In this document: piece by piece, positions 26,365 to 35,496 of the stretch
Position numbering within the stretch: the stretch's first letter is position 1
How the letters are laid out: each line of letters begins with the position of its first letter
Source of the DNA: JBMYQA01 sp049600855
Lineage (GTDB): Bacteria; Bacteroidota; Bacteroidia; Cytophagales; Flammeovirgaceae
NCBI GenBank assembly: GCA_049600855.1
Contig: JBMYQA010000020.1
Span: 1 to 38,133, forward strand
DNA: 38,133 bases
Direction of reading: 5' to 3'
Translations under genes and position numbers: made by a program
Notes under the pieces: model-generated
The model's database searches: none
What the model was told of the DNA's origin: nothing
Seen by the model: only the letters and a program-made list of their open reading frames with translations

Positions 26365-28569
26365 GTGAGCAATCTCTTTTTCCCATATCGTTTGTTGGCT
26401 TTTGGTGTACTCAGTTTATCAATGCTCATCGCTACTCCCTCCTTGGGACAAAGGCAAGCGCGAATGGATAGCTTACTAAATGCCTTCAAGCAAATCAATG
26501 AATCTAATTATTACACTACCATTCATGAATTAGTCACTTTTGTTGAGACTTATGATATGCCAATAGCGGAAAAAGAAAAAGCATTCACGCAAGCTTTAGG
26601 GAGGGTTAAGAAACTCCCGCTTTCTAAAGCTACTAAACTACTCAACGTTTGGCTATTACATTGGAAAATACAAGGTAGCTTTCAGCCAAAAGCGGTTAAT
26701 CGAGATTCAAGTATTTTGTACTATCAAAAAGTAAAAAAGCTGTATACTGAGGCAATTGAAGCTAACAACACCTTACTGAAGGCGGATGCAGGACGCGCAC
26801 TTTCTAGTTATTTTGCGATGTTAGAAAACTATGAAGAAAGTATCAGCTATGCCTTAGCATCAAGTTCCATTTATGAAAAGCTAGGGCATCATCAACAAGC
26901 GGTGTTGTGTTTGGTGGAAATCAGCCATAACAATTACAAGGCAGGCAATATGGAATTGGCCTTGAAATACATGTTAAAAGCCGAAGAATTGGGACTCCGC
27001 CAACATCGTTATTCCTACATGTACCTGAATACCATTGGTTTAGCTTTGCGTAACCTTGGTAGAAATGCGGAAGCAATTGAAAGCTTTGAAGAAGTACTCG
27101 AAATTACGAAAGCGGTAGGCGATAGTGTTTGGATTGGATTAGTGATGGGAAATATTGGCGATGTGTACCTCACACTGAAACAGTATGAAAAAGCACGGCC
27201 CTTGTTAGAAAAGGATGCGTATTATTCGTTAAAACATGGCGCAAGAGCAAATGCCATTATCACCCTAAACCGCTTAGGGGATGTACATCAAATGCAGGGG
27301 CAATTTGAGCAAGCAAAACGATATTATGATCAGGCGATATCGCTACTTGAAGCAGCTAGTGTTGATATTGCTGACACGGAGGCCTTCCTATTAACTTACA
27401 CCAATCTCAGTAGTTTTCATGCGCGTTTTGGCAGCTATGATTCTGCCTATTATTATGATCAAAAACTGCTTGCAGTGAAAGACTCTCTTCACCAAAAAAA
27501 CGTGACGGCTAAAGTATTGAAGGTGCAAAATAAGTTCGACTTAGCACAAAAACAGCAAGAGCTGAATCAATTTAAAAAAGAAACTGAATTACAACAAAAT
27601 CTCCAGCGACTAGAATTCCGAATTATTTCTGGCGGTTTTATTGCTGTCATGATTTTTTTGGCAATGGTATACCACAACTACCTCCGACAAAAGAAAACGA
27701 GTGAAGCGTTATTGAATCAAAAAAAGCGGATTGAAGAACAAAATAATGAAATTACCACTCAAAATGAGGAAATGAAATCCCAAAGTGAACTACTCATTGA
27801 GCAGAATGAAACGATTACAAAACTCAACTATAAGCTAGCAAAGAAAGTAGAGGAAAGTACCCAACAACTCAATCTCCGAAACGATCAGTTCAAAACATTT
27901 TTGTATCAAACCTCTCATCGCCTAGTCAGTCCATTGACCAGCTTAAAGGGTTTGAACGACATCATTATGCGATTGACTACTCAAGATGGCGTAAAGGAGA
28001 GTGTGCTACATTCCAACCAAGTGATTAATCGTTTTGAGGATATGCTTCGGAAAATTAGCCATGTCATTGAGATTGAATACGATCAGCAAGCGGTGGAAGC
28101 GTTTGATTTATTGACGCTAGTTCATAAAACCATCACTTACTTTTTAGATAAAACTTCGCGTTACCAATCTATCGCGATTCACACGGAGGTGCCCAACACC
28201 CCCATCATACTAAATTCAGAAAAGATATTTTTTAGAATTCTGATTGAAAGTATTTTAGAAAATGCCTTTGATTTCTCTTTAATCCATTCCAATGAAAAAG
28301 CGCAAGTTGCCCTTTCCGTGCAGGAAGAAACTCATGCATTTTTGATTAAAATCGAAGATAATGGCCCTGGCATTGATCATGTTGCACAGGTTTTCAAGCC
28401 CTTTTTTGTGGGGCATGAAGCCTCTAAAGGAAATGGAATCGGATTGTACATTGCCCATTTAGCGGCATTAAAAACAGGAGTAACGATAGATTTTACCACC
28501 AGCAAACTCGGAGGCACAACTGTCACATTAACCGTACCTAAATCGCTTCAAGTCAAAGCCTCTGACTAA
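26365..28569 (+). CDS. TPR-domain sensor histidine kinase
   Basis: An orphan membrane histidine kinase, 734 aa from GTG 26365 (748 aa if TTG 26323 is used). The GTG start puts a typical signal peptide (LLAFGVLSLSMLIATPSLGQ) near the N-terminus and leaves room for the -7 element upstream. TPR-like helices fill about residues 35-390 and are presumably periplasmic; the TM helix is at about 420-440 (GGFIAVMIFLAMVY), followed by a coiled coil. The H-box is TSHRLVSPLTSLKGL with phosphoacceptor His518. The ATPase domain shows an N-box (ESILENAFDFS), the DxGxG region EDNGPGI and the GNGIGLYIA G2 box. No response regulator or receiver domain is in the window. It follows the second TPR-HTH gene by about 330 nt and shares its sensor type but not its output domain. 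Confidence 0.85.
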   Translation: MSNLFFPYRLLAFGVLSLSMLIATPSLGQRQARMDSLLNAFKQINESNYYTTIHELVTFVETYDMPIAEKEKAFTQALGRVKKLPLSKATKLLNVWLLHWKIQGSFQPKAVNRDSSILYYQKVKKLYTEAIEANNTLLKADAGRALSSYFAMLENYEESISYALASSSIYEKLGHHQQAVLCLVEISHNNYKAGNMELALKYMLKAEELGLRQHRYSYMYLNTIGLALRNLGRNAEAIESFEEVLEITKAVGDSVWIGLVMGNIGDVYLTLKQYEKARPLLEKDAYYSLKHGARANAIITLNRLGDVHQMQGQFEQAKRYYDQAISLLEAASVDIADTEAFLLTYTNLSSFHARFGSYDSAYYYDQKLLAVKDSLHQKNVTAKVLKVQNKFDLAQKQQELNQFKKETELQQNLQRLEFRIISGGFIAVMIFLAMVYHNYLRQKKTSEALLNQKKRIEEQNNEITTQNEEMKSQSELLIEQNETITKLNYKLAKKVEESTQQLNLRNDQFKTFLYQTSHRLVSPLTSLKGLNDIIMRLTTQDGVKESVLHSNQVINRFEDMLRKISHVIEIEYDQQAVEAFDLLTLVHKTITYFLDKTSRYQSIAIHTEVPNTPIILNSEKIFFRILIESILENAFDFSLIHSNEKAQVALSVQEETHAFLIKIEDNGPGIDHVAQVFKPFFVGHEASKGNGIGLYIAHLAALKTGVTIDFTTSKLGGTTVTLTVPKSLQVKASD

Positions 28570-28605
28570 TGTGATCCACACCTTCAAAGGCTTTGATTTG
28601 GCAAA

Positions 28606-29460
28606 CTATTCTACAAAAGTGCTCACCTTAGTAACCGATGAGGCATAAAAATAGCCTAATCCACTTCCGGAGATATTACCCATTACATTTGCTGGTGGGC
28701 TGCTTAAACCAAATGGATCACGCGGTTCACTTTCTGTCAGTAATTGATCATAAAATTCTGTAAAATCCTTTTCAACGACATGCATGACGAGCGTGATGCT
28801 ATCTCCTACCGTTGCAGCAGGCTCGTAAATTTGATAGAATAGGAAATCTTCAAATTCTTCTGTTAAAAACTCATCATCAAAAACTGTGACTTTATCAATA
28901 CTATCGGTTTCCAAGGTTTCATTGACATAGACTTCCATTAAATAAGTGTTTTCAACGGCAAGGTTTCCTGTTCCCCAAAAGTAGAGATTAGTCACTTCTA
29001 TGATTTCCCCTTCTTCATCTTCCTCTTCCTCATTAATGGCAACCAAGGCATCGAGTTGCGCAGCAGCTAACAGGGTAGAAGTCGCTCGGAAAACCGTTTC
29101 ATTAGCCAAAGGAGTGGCAAGGGTAATGGTTAATTCATAGGTTTTACCCGCTTCTCCAGCAAATGGATTAGATTCGTAAATTCCCGCACTACTTTCTGTA
29201 AAGGTATAGGTCGTGCTGCCATCCGAAACAGTAACCGTTGCGTTTTCAACAGGCACTGGAGCCGCTGGATTAAAATAATTCGCTGTCTCAGTAAGTTTGA
29301 TTTGATGCACTTTCAACTCATCCGTTATTCTCCCCTCCACTACTAGCCGAATTTGATCATTTTCTACAGGCCAATCGATCACTTGTTCACAACTCGCCAA
29401 CACGATGAGCGCACTTAAGGATAAAATCCCAACGATGTATTTTTTAAAATTAGCTTTCAT
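28606..29460 (-). CDS. DUF4249 outer-membrane lipoprotein, partner of the TonB receptor
   Basis: A 284-aa lipoprotein. The signal peptide ends in LASC with Cys24 as the lipidation site. The body fits DUF4249: an early VVEGRITDE motif (about 40-48), beta-rich segments with VSDGSTTYTF and a GKTYELTI strand typical of this family, and an FGLSSPPANVMGNISGSGLG segment near the end. DUF4249 proteins are coded next to TonB-dependent receptors in Bacteroidota and are thought to act as the surface substrate-binding partner, by analogy with SusD; the substrate is unknown. The gene starts 17 nt after the stop of the receptor gene and is the last gene of the operon; it is convergent with the histidine kinase gene. 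Confidence 0.82.
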   Translation of the reverse strand: MKANFKKYIVGILSLSALIVLASCEQVIDWPVENDQIRLVVEGRITDELKVHQIKLTETANYFNPAAPVPVENATVTVSDGSTTYTFTESSAGIYESNPFAGEAGKTYELTITLATPLANETVFRATSTLLAAAQLDALVAINEEEEDEEGEIIEVTNLYFWGTGNLAVENTYLMEVYVNETLETDSIDKVTVFDDEFLTEEFEDFLFYQIYEPAATVGDSITLVMHVVEKDFTEFYDQLLTESEPRDPFGLSSPPANVMGNISGSGLGYFYASSVTKVSTFVE

Positions 29461-29477
29461 TGGTGTAAAAATAAAGG

Positions 29478-31817
29478 TTAGAAGTTGAAGTTATAAGCAA
29501 TAGTGGGTACCCATCTAAAAACGGTATATTGTACTGCTTCTGTTTGAGTAGGATTATCTTCATTAGGACGGAAGGTAATGATATTGGCATTTTGTCTGCC
29601 ATACAAGTTATAGACAGAGAAGTTCCAAGAGCCTTTCACCTTAGCCGTTTTATTCTTTTTCTGTTGCAAGGTCACGCCAATATCCATGCGGTGATAATCA
29701 GGCATTCGATCGCCATTTCGACCCGTATACGATGGCACAATCACATTGCCATAAGTAAATCTACCAGATGGCGTGGTAAAGGGTAAACCAGAATAATAGA
29801 CCCAATTCGAAGAAATGGACACGCGCTCGCTGATTTTGTAGTTTCCTACAATGGAAATATTAATCGGACGATCGTAATTGGAACGATACCGTTCTCCCCG
29901 ATTCACGCCTTGAATTTTACGGAAAGTATTGCTCCACGTAAAGCTAAACCAACCCGTAAGTTTTCCAATCGGCTTTTTCACTAATAATTCAACGCCATAG
30001 GACGAAGCCGTACCAAAACGAAGTTCGTTTTCCAATTCTTCATTGAGTAATAACTCTGCATGATCTCTAAAATCTATTTGGTGATCGATGTACTTGTAAT
30101 AGGCTTCAATAGAAGTTTCGATTTTGTTATTTGCAAAGTTGCGGAAATAACCTAACGAAAATTGATCGGCCACTTGAGGTTCTACATTCGGAGAAGCTTG
30201 GAACCACACATCCAAAGGCGTTCCGCCCAGTGAGTTAGAAGCCAATTGCAAAAACTGATGCGCACGCACATAACTACCCTTAATCGAAGAAACCGCATTG
30301 ATGCGATAGTTTGCGGCCACTCTTGGTTCAAACCTCAGGTAAGAATGGTAGATTTCTCCCTTTTTGCGCGGGATGGAATCGGTTCGTTCAAAGTTATTGT
30401 AAACGTATTGTACCCCTGGACCAATATTTTGAAATAAGGCAAGTCGCCCACCGTAATTTAAGGTGAAACGATCCGAAACTTCGTGCTCATTGCTGATGTA
30501 AACGCTATGTTCTAGCGAATTTGCTCTGGTAATTTTGGTCGTTGCTTCGGTAGCCTCTCCTGCTTTTACGGTAACTTTTCCAGGATCAATTTGATGATAC
30601 GTACTGCTAAATCCAAAAGTTAGGTTATGCTTTTCGTGTAAGAACCAATCAAAGTCAGTTTTAACGGTATAATCTGTTAAGGTAGCATCCCACGTAAAGC
30701 GAAAATCATTATCGCCCGTACCTAATCGGTAGTTATATCGGCTATAAATAAAGGAAGTATTGGCAAAGAGCTTCGATGAAAACACATGATTCCATCGGGC
30801 GGTAGAGGTCATATTACCCCATCTGAAATCAAGCTCAAAATCATCTTTTATTCCAAAAACATCCTTCCCAAAATAACCCGAAACAAATACGCGGTCTTTT
30901 TGACTAAGTGTGTAATTTGCTTTTAGGTTGAGGTCATAGAAAAACAAGGTAGAGTTATCCACATTTTCATTATTTCCCAACTTTGCGATAGCATCTGCAT
31001 AGGTTCTTCGGCCTGAAAGAATCACCGAACCTTTATCTTTTACAATGGGCATTTCCAAGGTTGCTCTAGCTGCAATGGGGCTAATTCCGCCACTCGCACT
31101 GAACTTTTGATTATTCCCTTCCTTCATTCGGATATCCAATACCGAAGATAAACGGCCACCGTATTTGGCAGGCATATAGCCTTTGTACAATTGCACATTC
31201 TTAATGGCATCATTATTAAAGGTAGAAAAGAAACCAAGGAGGTGCGAAGGGTTGTAAACCACCGCTTCGTCGAGCAAAATGAGGTTTTGATCTGGCCCGC
31301 CACCCCGTACGCTAAAGCCCGAACTCGTTTCAGAAGTGGTTTGAACACCAGGCAACAACTTAATCACTCGGATAATATCCGCTTCACCAATCGCTGGAAT
31401 AGACTCGATGGTTTTGGCACTGAGCTTAGAAAGCCCCAAGTTATTTTCTGAAATGTTCTGATCCTCTTTTTCTGCGGTAATGACGACCTCTTCGATTAAG
31501 GAACTTTCAGGTTTAATGCGAAAGTTTTTCTCAATGTTTTTAGTCAATTGGAGGTCAAATTCCTGCGATTCAAACCCCGTGTAGGAAATCTGAAGTTTGT
31601 AGTTGCCTTCAGGTAATGTGATGGAGTAAAAACCGTAAAGATTCGCCACTGCGCCTAAGCTCGTACCTTTTACCTGAACGGTTGCACCAATTAACGTTTC
31701 GCCAGTTTCATCATCTGTAATGTAACCACTTAGGGTATACTTCGACTGGCCTTTGATGTCGCCTAGAGCAAACATCAGAAGTAAAAAACAGAGCGTTACG
31801 CTCGCTAACTTATTCAT
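29478..31817 (-). CDS. TonB-dependent outer-membrane receptor 2 (no STN domain)
   Basis: A 779-aa receptor that should import a ligand across the outer membrane using TonB energy. After a signal peptide (about residues 1-23) comes a carboxypeptidase-regulatory-like beta-sandwich (about 27-98, GYITDDETGETLIGATVQVKG). The plug domain contains SGFSVRGGGPDQNLILLDEA and KYGGRLSSVLDIRMKEG. The rest is a 22-strand-type barrel ending in the aromatic C-terminus AYNFNF. Unlike receptor 1 it lacks the N-terminal STN signalling domain, although a FecR gene lies directly upstream and overlaps it by 8 bp. The DUF4249 partner follows after 17 nt. Receptors 1 and 2 are clear paralogues in plug and barrel. 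Confidence 0.88.
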   Translation of the reverse strand: MNKLASVTLCFLLLMFALGDIKGQSKYTLSGYITDDETGETLIGATVQVKGTSLGAVANLYGFYSITLPEGNYKLQISYTGFESQEFDLQLTKNIEKNFRIKPESSLIEEVVITAEKEDQNISENNLGLSKLSAKTIESIPAIGEADIIRVIKLLPGVQTTSETSSGFSVRGGGPDQNLILLDEAVVYNPSHLLGFFSTFNNDAIKNVQLYKGYMPAKYGGRLSSVLDIRMKEGNNQKFSASGGISPIAARATLEMPIVKDKGSVILSGRRTYADAIAKLGNNENVDNSTLFFYDLNLKANYTLSQKDRVFVSGYFGKDVFGIKDDFELDFRWGNMTSTARWNHVFSSKLFANTSFIYSRYNYRLGTGDNDFRFTWDATLTDYTVKTDFDWFLHEKHNLTFGFSSTYHQIDPGKVTVKAGEATEATTKITRANSLEHSVYISNEHEVSDRFTLNYGGRLALFQNIGPGVQYVYNNFERTDSIPRKKGEIYHSYLRFEPRVAANYRINAVSSIKGSYVRAHQFLQLASNSLGGTPLDVWFQASPNVEPQVADQFSLGYFRNFANNKIETSIEAYYKYIDHQIDFRDHAELLLNEELENELRFGTASSYGVELLVKKPIGKLTGWFSFTWSNTFRKIQGVNRGERYRSNYDRPINISIVGNYKISERVSISSNWVYYSGLPFTTPSGRFTYGNVIVPSYTGRNGDRMPDYHRMDIGVTLQQKKNKTAKVKGSWNFSVYNLYGRQNANIITFRPNEDNPTQTEAVQYTVFRWVPTIAYNFNF

Positions 31818-32760
31818 TTCTAATTAGGTAAAGTTTATTATTCAGTTTTTGGATTTTCAGTTGATGTGTCGAACAAATCACCGCTAGTATTTCATCGAGC
31901 GATTGTTCTTGAAACTCAGCATTTAGCAGTTTATGAGCCACCTGATCTGACACTTCAATGGAAACTTGGAAATGATGCGAAAGCGCTAGCACCACATTTT
32001 CCAAGGTTTCCTGCTTAAATAAAAAGTGTTGTGTTTGCCACGATAATAGATTGTTTCGAGTAAATGCCAGTTTTGTCAAACTGTCTTGAGCAGGTTGGTA
32101 AATAGCAATCTGGTTTTTCGTTAAGCGGATGCGTTGATTGGGAGATCCGACTTCCACAATTCCCTCCACAACGGCTACCTCAGTATGCGTTTTTTGTGGA
32201 CTAACTAAAAAGGATGTACCAACTACCTTAATTTCGATTTTTCCACTTGTTACTTGAAATGGCTTTGCCTTATTTTTTGCAACAGCAAACAGCGCGCTGC
32301 CCTCAAGTACTACGTTTCGATCAGACGCATTAAACTGATGATCTAGTGTGATTTTTGCACCTTTACGGAGCGTTACTTTTGAGCCATCTGTTAACCATAC
32401 TTCTTTACTTTCAGTAGTTGCGGCATAGCTCAGCGTATTTTTTTGCCTAGAATATTGGGAAAAATAAACCAATGTGCCCACGAGTAGCATAACAGCTAGA
32501 CTTGCGGCAATTTTCAGGTAAGGCCAATGCTTATAGTCAATCGAGGTGAGGCGCTTACTGATGTGCTGCAAAGCGAATCTTTTATTGGGCACATACAACT
32601 CGTGATGTTTGCCATAGGCTTGCCAAATGGCTTGAAGCATAGCATACTCATTGGCATTCGCTTCAGCCTCATTCACCCAAGCTGCGACTTGCCGCTGTTC
32701 AGCTTCGGATGCCTCTCCTTTAAAGTGTTTATGGATAATATGGTACGCGGGTCTTTCCAT
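31810..32760 (-). CDS. FecR-type anti-sigma factor 2
   Basis: A 316-aa inner-membrane anti-sigma factor. The start chosen is ATG 32760 (MERPAYHIIHKHFKG), which matches the N-terminus of FecR 1 (MEKPDYSILTNYFKG); ATGs up to 32769 are in frame. A cytoplasmic N-terminal region of about 80 residues (anti-sigma part) is followed by a TM helix (about 82-102, LKIAASLAVMLLVGTLVYF), the FecR domain (about 125-215, with EVWLTDGSKVTLRKG and VVGTSFLV) and a DUF4974/STN-like C-terminal domain. Its stop overlaps the start of receptor 2 by 8 bp, suggesting translational coupling. No sigma factor gene of its own precedes it; the only one is at 36.4-37.0 kb. Confidence 0.88.
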   Translation of the reverse strand: MERPAYHIIHKHFKGEASEAEQRQVAAWVNEAEANANEYAMLQAIWQAYGKHHELYVPNKRFALQHISKRLTSIDYKHWPYLKIAASLAVMLLVGTLVYFSQYSRQKNTLSYAATTESKEVWLTDGSKVTLRKGAKITLDHQFNASDRNVVLEGSALFAVAKNKAKPFQVTSGKIEIKVVGTSFLVSPQKTHTEVAVVEGIVEVGSPNQRIRLTKNQIAIYQPAQDSLTKLAFTRNNLLSWQTQHFLFKQETLENVVLALSHHFQVSIEVSDQVAHKLLNAEFQEQSLDEILAVICSTHQLKIQKLNNKLYLIRNE

Positions 32761-32886
32761 CATAATCACTTAAAAGACCTGCATACTTTTAACTACCCTA
32801 GCGAGATTTTAATTTTTTTTATCATTAGTATTTATCACGAATGGTTTATTATGTAAAAATGTCACCTCTTTTTCCGTCTCTTGAAA

Positions 32887-35487
32887 TTAAAACTCAAACC
32901 GATACGAAACGCTGGGTATCCAACCGAAAATGGTATATTTTACCGCTTCCACGCGATTGGTACCTTCCACAGATCGGAAGGTGAGGAAATTGGCATTTCT
33001 TCGGAAGTAGAGGTTGTAAATGGTAAATAACCAGCTTCCTTTAATTTTGGCTTTGTCCTGCTTTTTGCTCCGTAATGCAAAACCGATATCTAAACGATGA
33101 TAGGTAGGAAGGCGGTCTTGGTTGCGATTTGTATAAGTAGGCACAACGACATTGCCATAGGTAAATCGGCCTGTAGGCGATGAAAAGGGCAATCCGCTAA
33201 ACAACACCCAATTGATTCGAAAGTTCTTAAAAGCATCTACCGCATACTTTCCTGAGATGGAAAGGCTAATTGGGCGATCGTAGTTAGAAGCGTAAGTCAT
33301 TCCATTATTTAATTCACTGCTCTGAATTAAAGAGCGACTCAGGGTAAGTTGAATGCCACCAGTCAATTCACCTGTGGTTTTATTGACTCCTAACTCTAGG
33401 CCGTAAGCTCGAGCTGTGGCGCTGCGCAATTCTCCATCTAGCTGCTCGTTGAGTAAAAGTTCGGCATTATCCTTAAAATCAATTTCATTTTTAACGCGTT
33501 TGTAATACCCTTCAATTGCTAAGGCAAATGAGGATTTACCCAAATCTTTAAAATACCCTAAAGAGAGTTGATCGGACTTTTGTGGTTCCACATTGGGAGA
33601 AGCCAGAAACCAAATATCAAGCGGGCTTCCTATCAGTGAGTTTGCTGCTTGACTCACATATTGGACAGATCGGTTATAACTAAATTTTAAAAAACTGGAT
33701 GAATTCAATTGATAGCTGGAAGAGAATCGAGGTTCAAGATTATAGAAAGCGTTGAAAATCTCCCCACGTTTACGATGAATTGAATCGACCAAATGATATT
33801 CCTGATCAAAAATAAATTGGGTTGTTGGCCCAATGTTGTGGAATGCCGAAAATCGTAAACCTCCAATTAATTTCAGTTTAGTATTCACGTCTTTTTCGAC
33901 CTCTACATAAAGGGCACTTTCAATGCCGTGGGTATGATTCAAGTTTGCAGAGATATTTTCTTTGGGATTACCAAAATTAATGAAGGAAAGAAAAGCGGGT
34001 TCTATGGTATGATAAGCCGTATTAAATCCAAAATTAAAGCTAGTCTGATTGTCTAAAAAGTAATCAAAATCAGCTTTTAGGGTGCTGTTTCGAAGTCTGG
34101 TAAACCAATTAAACTGGAAGGCTGAAAATTTTGTTTCTAAATCATAGCCATAATCGCTATAAATGAATGAGGTATTGAGAAATAATTTGGGATTGAAAAT
34201 GTGATTCCAGCGTGTGGTAAACGTATTATTTCCCCAACTAAACTTAAAGGTATTTTGGGAAAGTCGAAATTGGTCTTTCCCAAAATAACTTGACACATAC
34301 AGGCGATCTTTTTTCCCCAATTGGTAATTCGCTTTTAGATTCAAGTCATAAAAAAAGAGGCTGGTTCCGTCAACAAGGTTATTTACGAGTAAATCTAAGT
34401 AAGTGCGCCTGCCCGACAGCATGAACGAGCTTTTGTGCTTTTTAATCGGTGCTTCTAAGGTAAAATTCACCGTCATTGGCGTGATGCTGCCTCTGCCAGC
34501 TAGCCGCTGATTATTGCCTTCTTTCATTTGGATGTTGGTGACCGAAGCCAATCTGCCACCATACTTGGCAGGAATACTTCCTTTATAGAAGGAAACCTTG
34601 TTGAGTGCATCGGCATTAAAGATGGAAAAAAAGCCTACCACATGCGTGGGATTATACACAATCGCTTCATCTAACAACATCAAGTTCTGATTGGGTCGAC
34701 TGCCCCTTACGCTAAATCCAGCACTCGATTCACTTGTCATTTGTACACCCGCTTCCCGCTGCAATAGCCGTAACACATCACTTTCTCCAAACAAACTGGG
34801 TGAATCGTAAAATTGATTGGGGGTTAACACGATTTTCCCAAATTGAGGATCAGCGCGATCAGGTTCTTGGAACGCTTCTACCGTTAATTCATCCAACTGT
34901 ATCGTTTTTTCTATTAAATGAATATCCCGTTTTAGGTCTTTAGTGATATCAATTTCAAGTGTAATACTTTGATAGCCTAAATAATTGATTTCTAAACTAT
35001 TCCTTCCTTTAGGAACGGCTAAAGCATAGTAGCCATACGCATTGGTAATCACACCTTGTAAGGTTCCTTGGATGCGGATAGTGGCACCAATAAGCTGTTC
35101 GCCAGAATGCTGATCGAACACGGTACCGCTAATGACATACGTGTGCTTTTCTTTTTTGGTGAGAATATAGTTTCTCCCAATTTTTTTATAGGTCAGGTCT
35201 GTGTCTTGCTCAATTTTTTTCAGGAGCGCCACGACTTTCCATTTGCCAGCAGGCAATAATATACGTGATGTAGGTATAAGTTGAGGATCGTAAGAAAGCT
35301 GAACTTTCGCCTTGCTCAGTATGCTTAAAATGCGCTCAACGGAAAGGGAATCCGTTTGGGTTTGATGGTGAACGTAGCCTTCTTTTTGGGCGTAGGCAGG
35401 AAGGCTACAGATGAACAGCATAAATACACAGACCCAATACTTCCTAGCTAGTCGAATCCAGCAATTGGAGCACATCATTTGGTGCAT
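32887..35487 (-). CDS. TonB-dependent outer-membrane transducer/receptor 1 with STN domain
   Basis: An 866-aa FecA-type transducer. A signal peptide (about residues 15-34) is followed by the STN domain (about 48-108, LSVERILSILSKAKVQLSYD), which in FecA-like systems contacts FecR in the periplasm. Next come a carboxypeptidase-regulatory-like domain (about 117-190, GTVFDQHSGEQLIGATIRIQG), the plug (SAGFSVRGSRPNQNLMLLDEA) and a beta-barrel ending in the aromatic signature SYRFEF. The gene starts 9 nt past the stop of FecR 1. No DUF4249 or SusD gene follows directly; instead a 126-nt gap leads to FecR 2. The transported ligand is not evident: it could be an iron complex, oligosaccharide or peptide. 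Confidence 0.88.
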   Translation of the reverse strand: MHQMMCSNCWIRLARKYWVCVFMLFICSLPAYAQKEGYVHHQTQTDSLSVERILSILSKAKVQLSYDPQLIPTSRILLPAGKWKVVALLKKIEQDTDLTYKKIGRNYILTKKEKHTYVISGTVFDQHSGEQLIGATIRIQGTLQGVITNAYGYYALAVPKGRNSLEINYLGYQSITLEIDITKDLKRDIHLIEKTIQLDELTVEAFQEPDRADPQFGKIVLTPNQFYDSPSLFGESDVLRLLQREAGVQMTSESSAGFSVRGSRPNQNLMLLDEAIVYNPTHVVGFFSIFNADALNKVSFYKGSIPAKYGGRLASVTNIQMKEGNNQRLAGRGSITPMTVNFTLEAPIKKHKSSFMLSGRRTYLDLLVNNLVDGTSLFFYDLNLKANYQLGKKDRLYVSSYFGKDQFRLSQNTFKFSWGNNTFTTRWNHIFNPKLFLNTSFIYSDYGYDLETKFSAFQFNWFTRLRNSTLKADFDYFLDNQTSFNFGFNTAYHTIEPAFLSFINFGNPKENISANLNHTHGIESALYVEVEKDVNTKLKLIGGLRFSAFHNIGPTTQFIFDQEYHLVDSIHRKRGEIFNAFYNLEPRFSSSYQLNSSSFLKFSYNRSVQYVSQAANSLIGSPLDIWFLASPNVEPQKSDQLSLGYFKDLGKSSFALAIEGYYKRVKNEIDFKDNAELLLNEQLDGELRSATARAYGLELGVNKTTGELTGGIQLTLSRSLIQSSELNNGMTYASNYDRPISLSISGKYAVDAFKNFRINWVLFSGLPFSSPTGRFTYGNVVVPTYTNRNQDRLPTYHRLDIGFALRSKKQDKAKIKGSWLFTIYNLYFRRNANFLTFRSVEGTNRVEAVKYTIFGWIPSVSYRFEF

Positions 35488-35496
35488 TGTTGAAGA

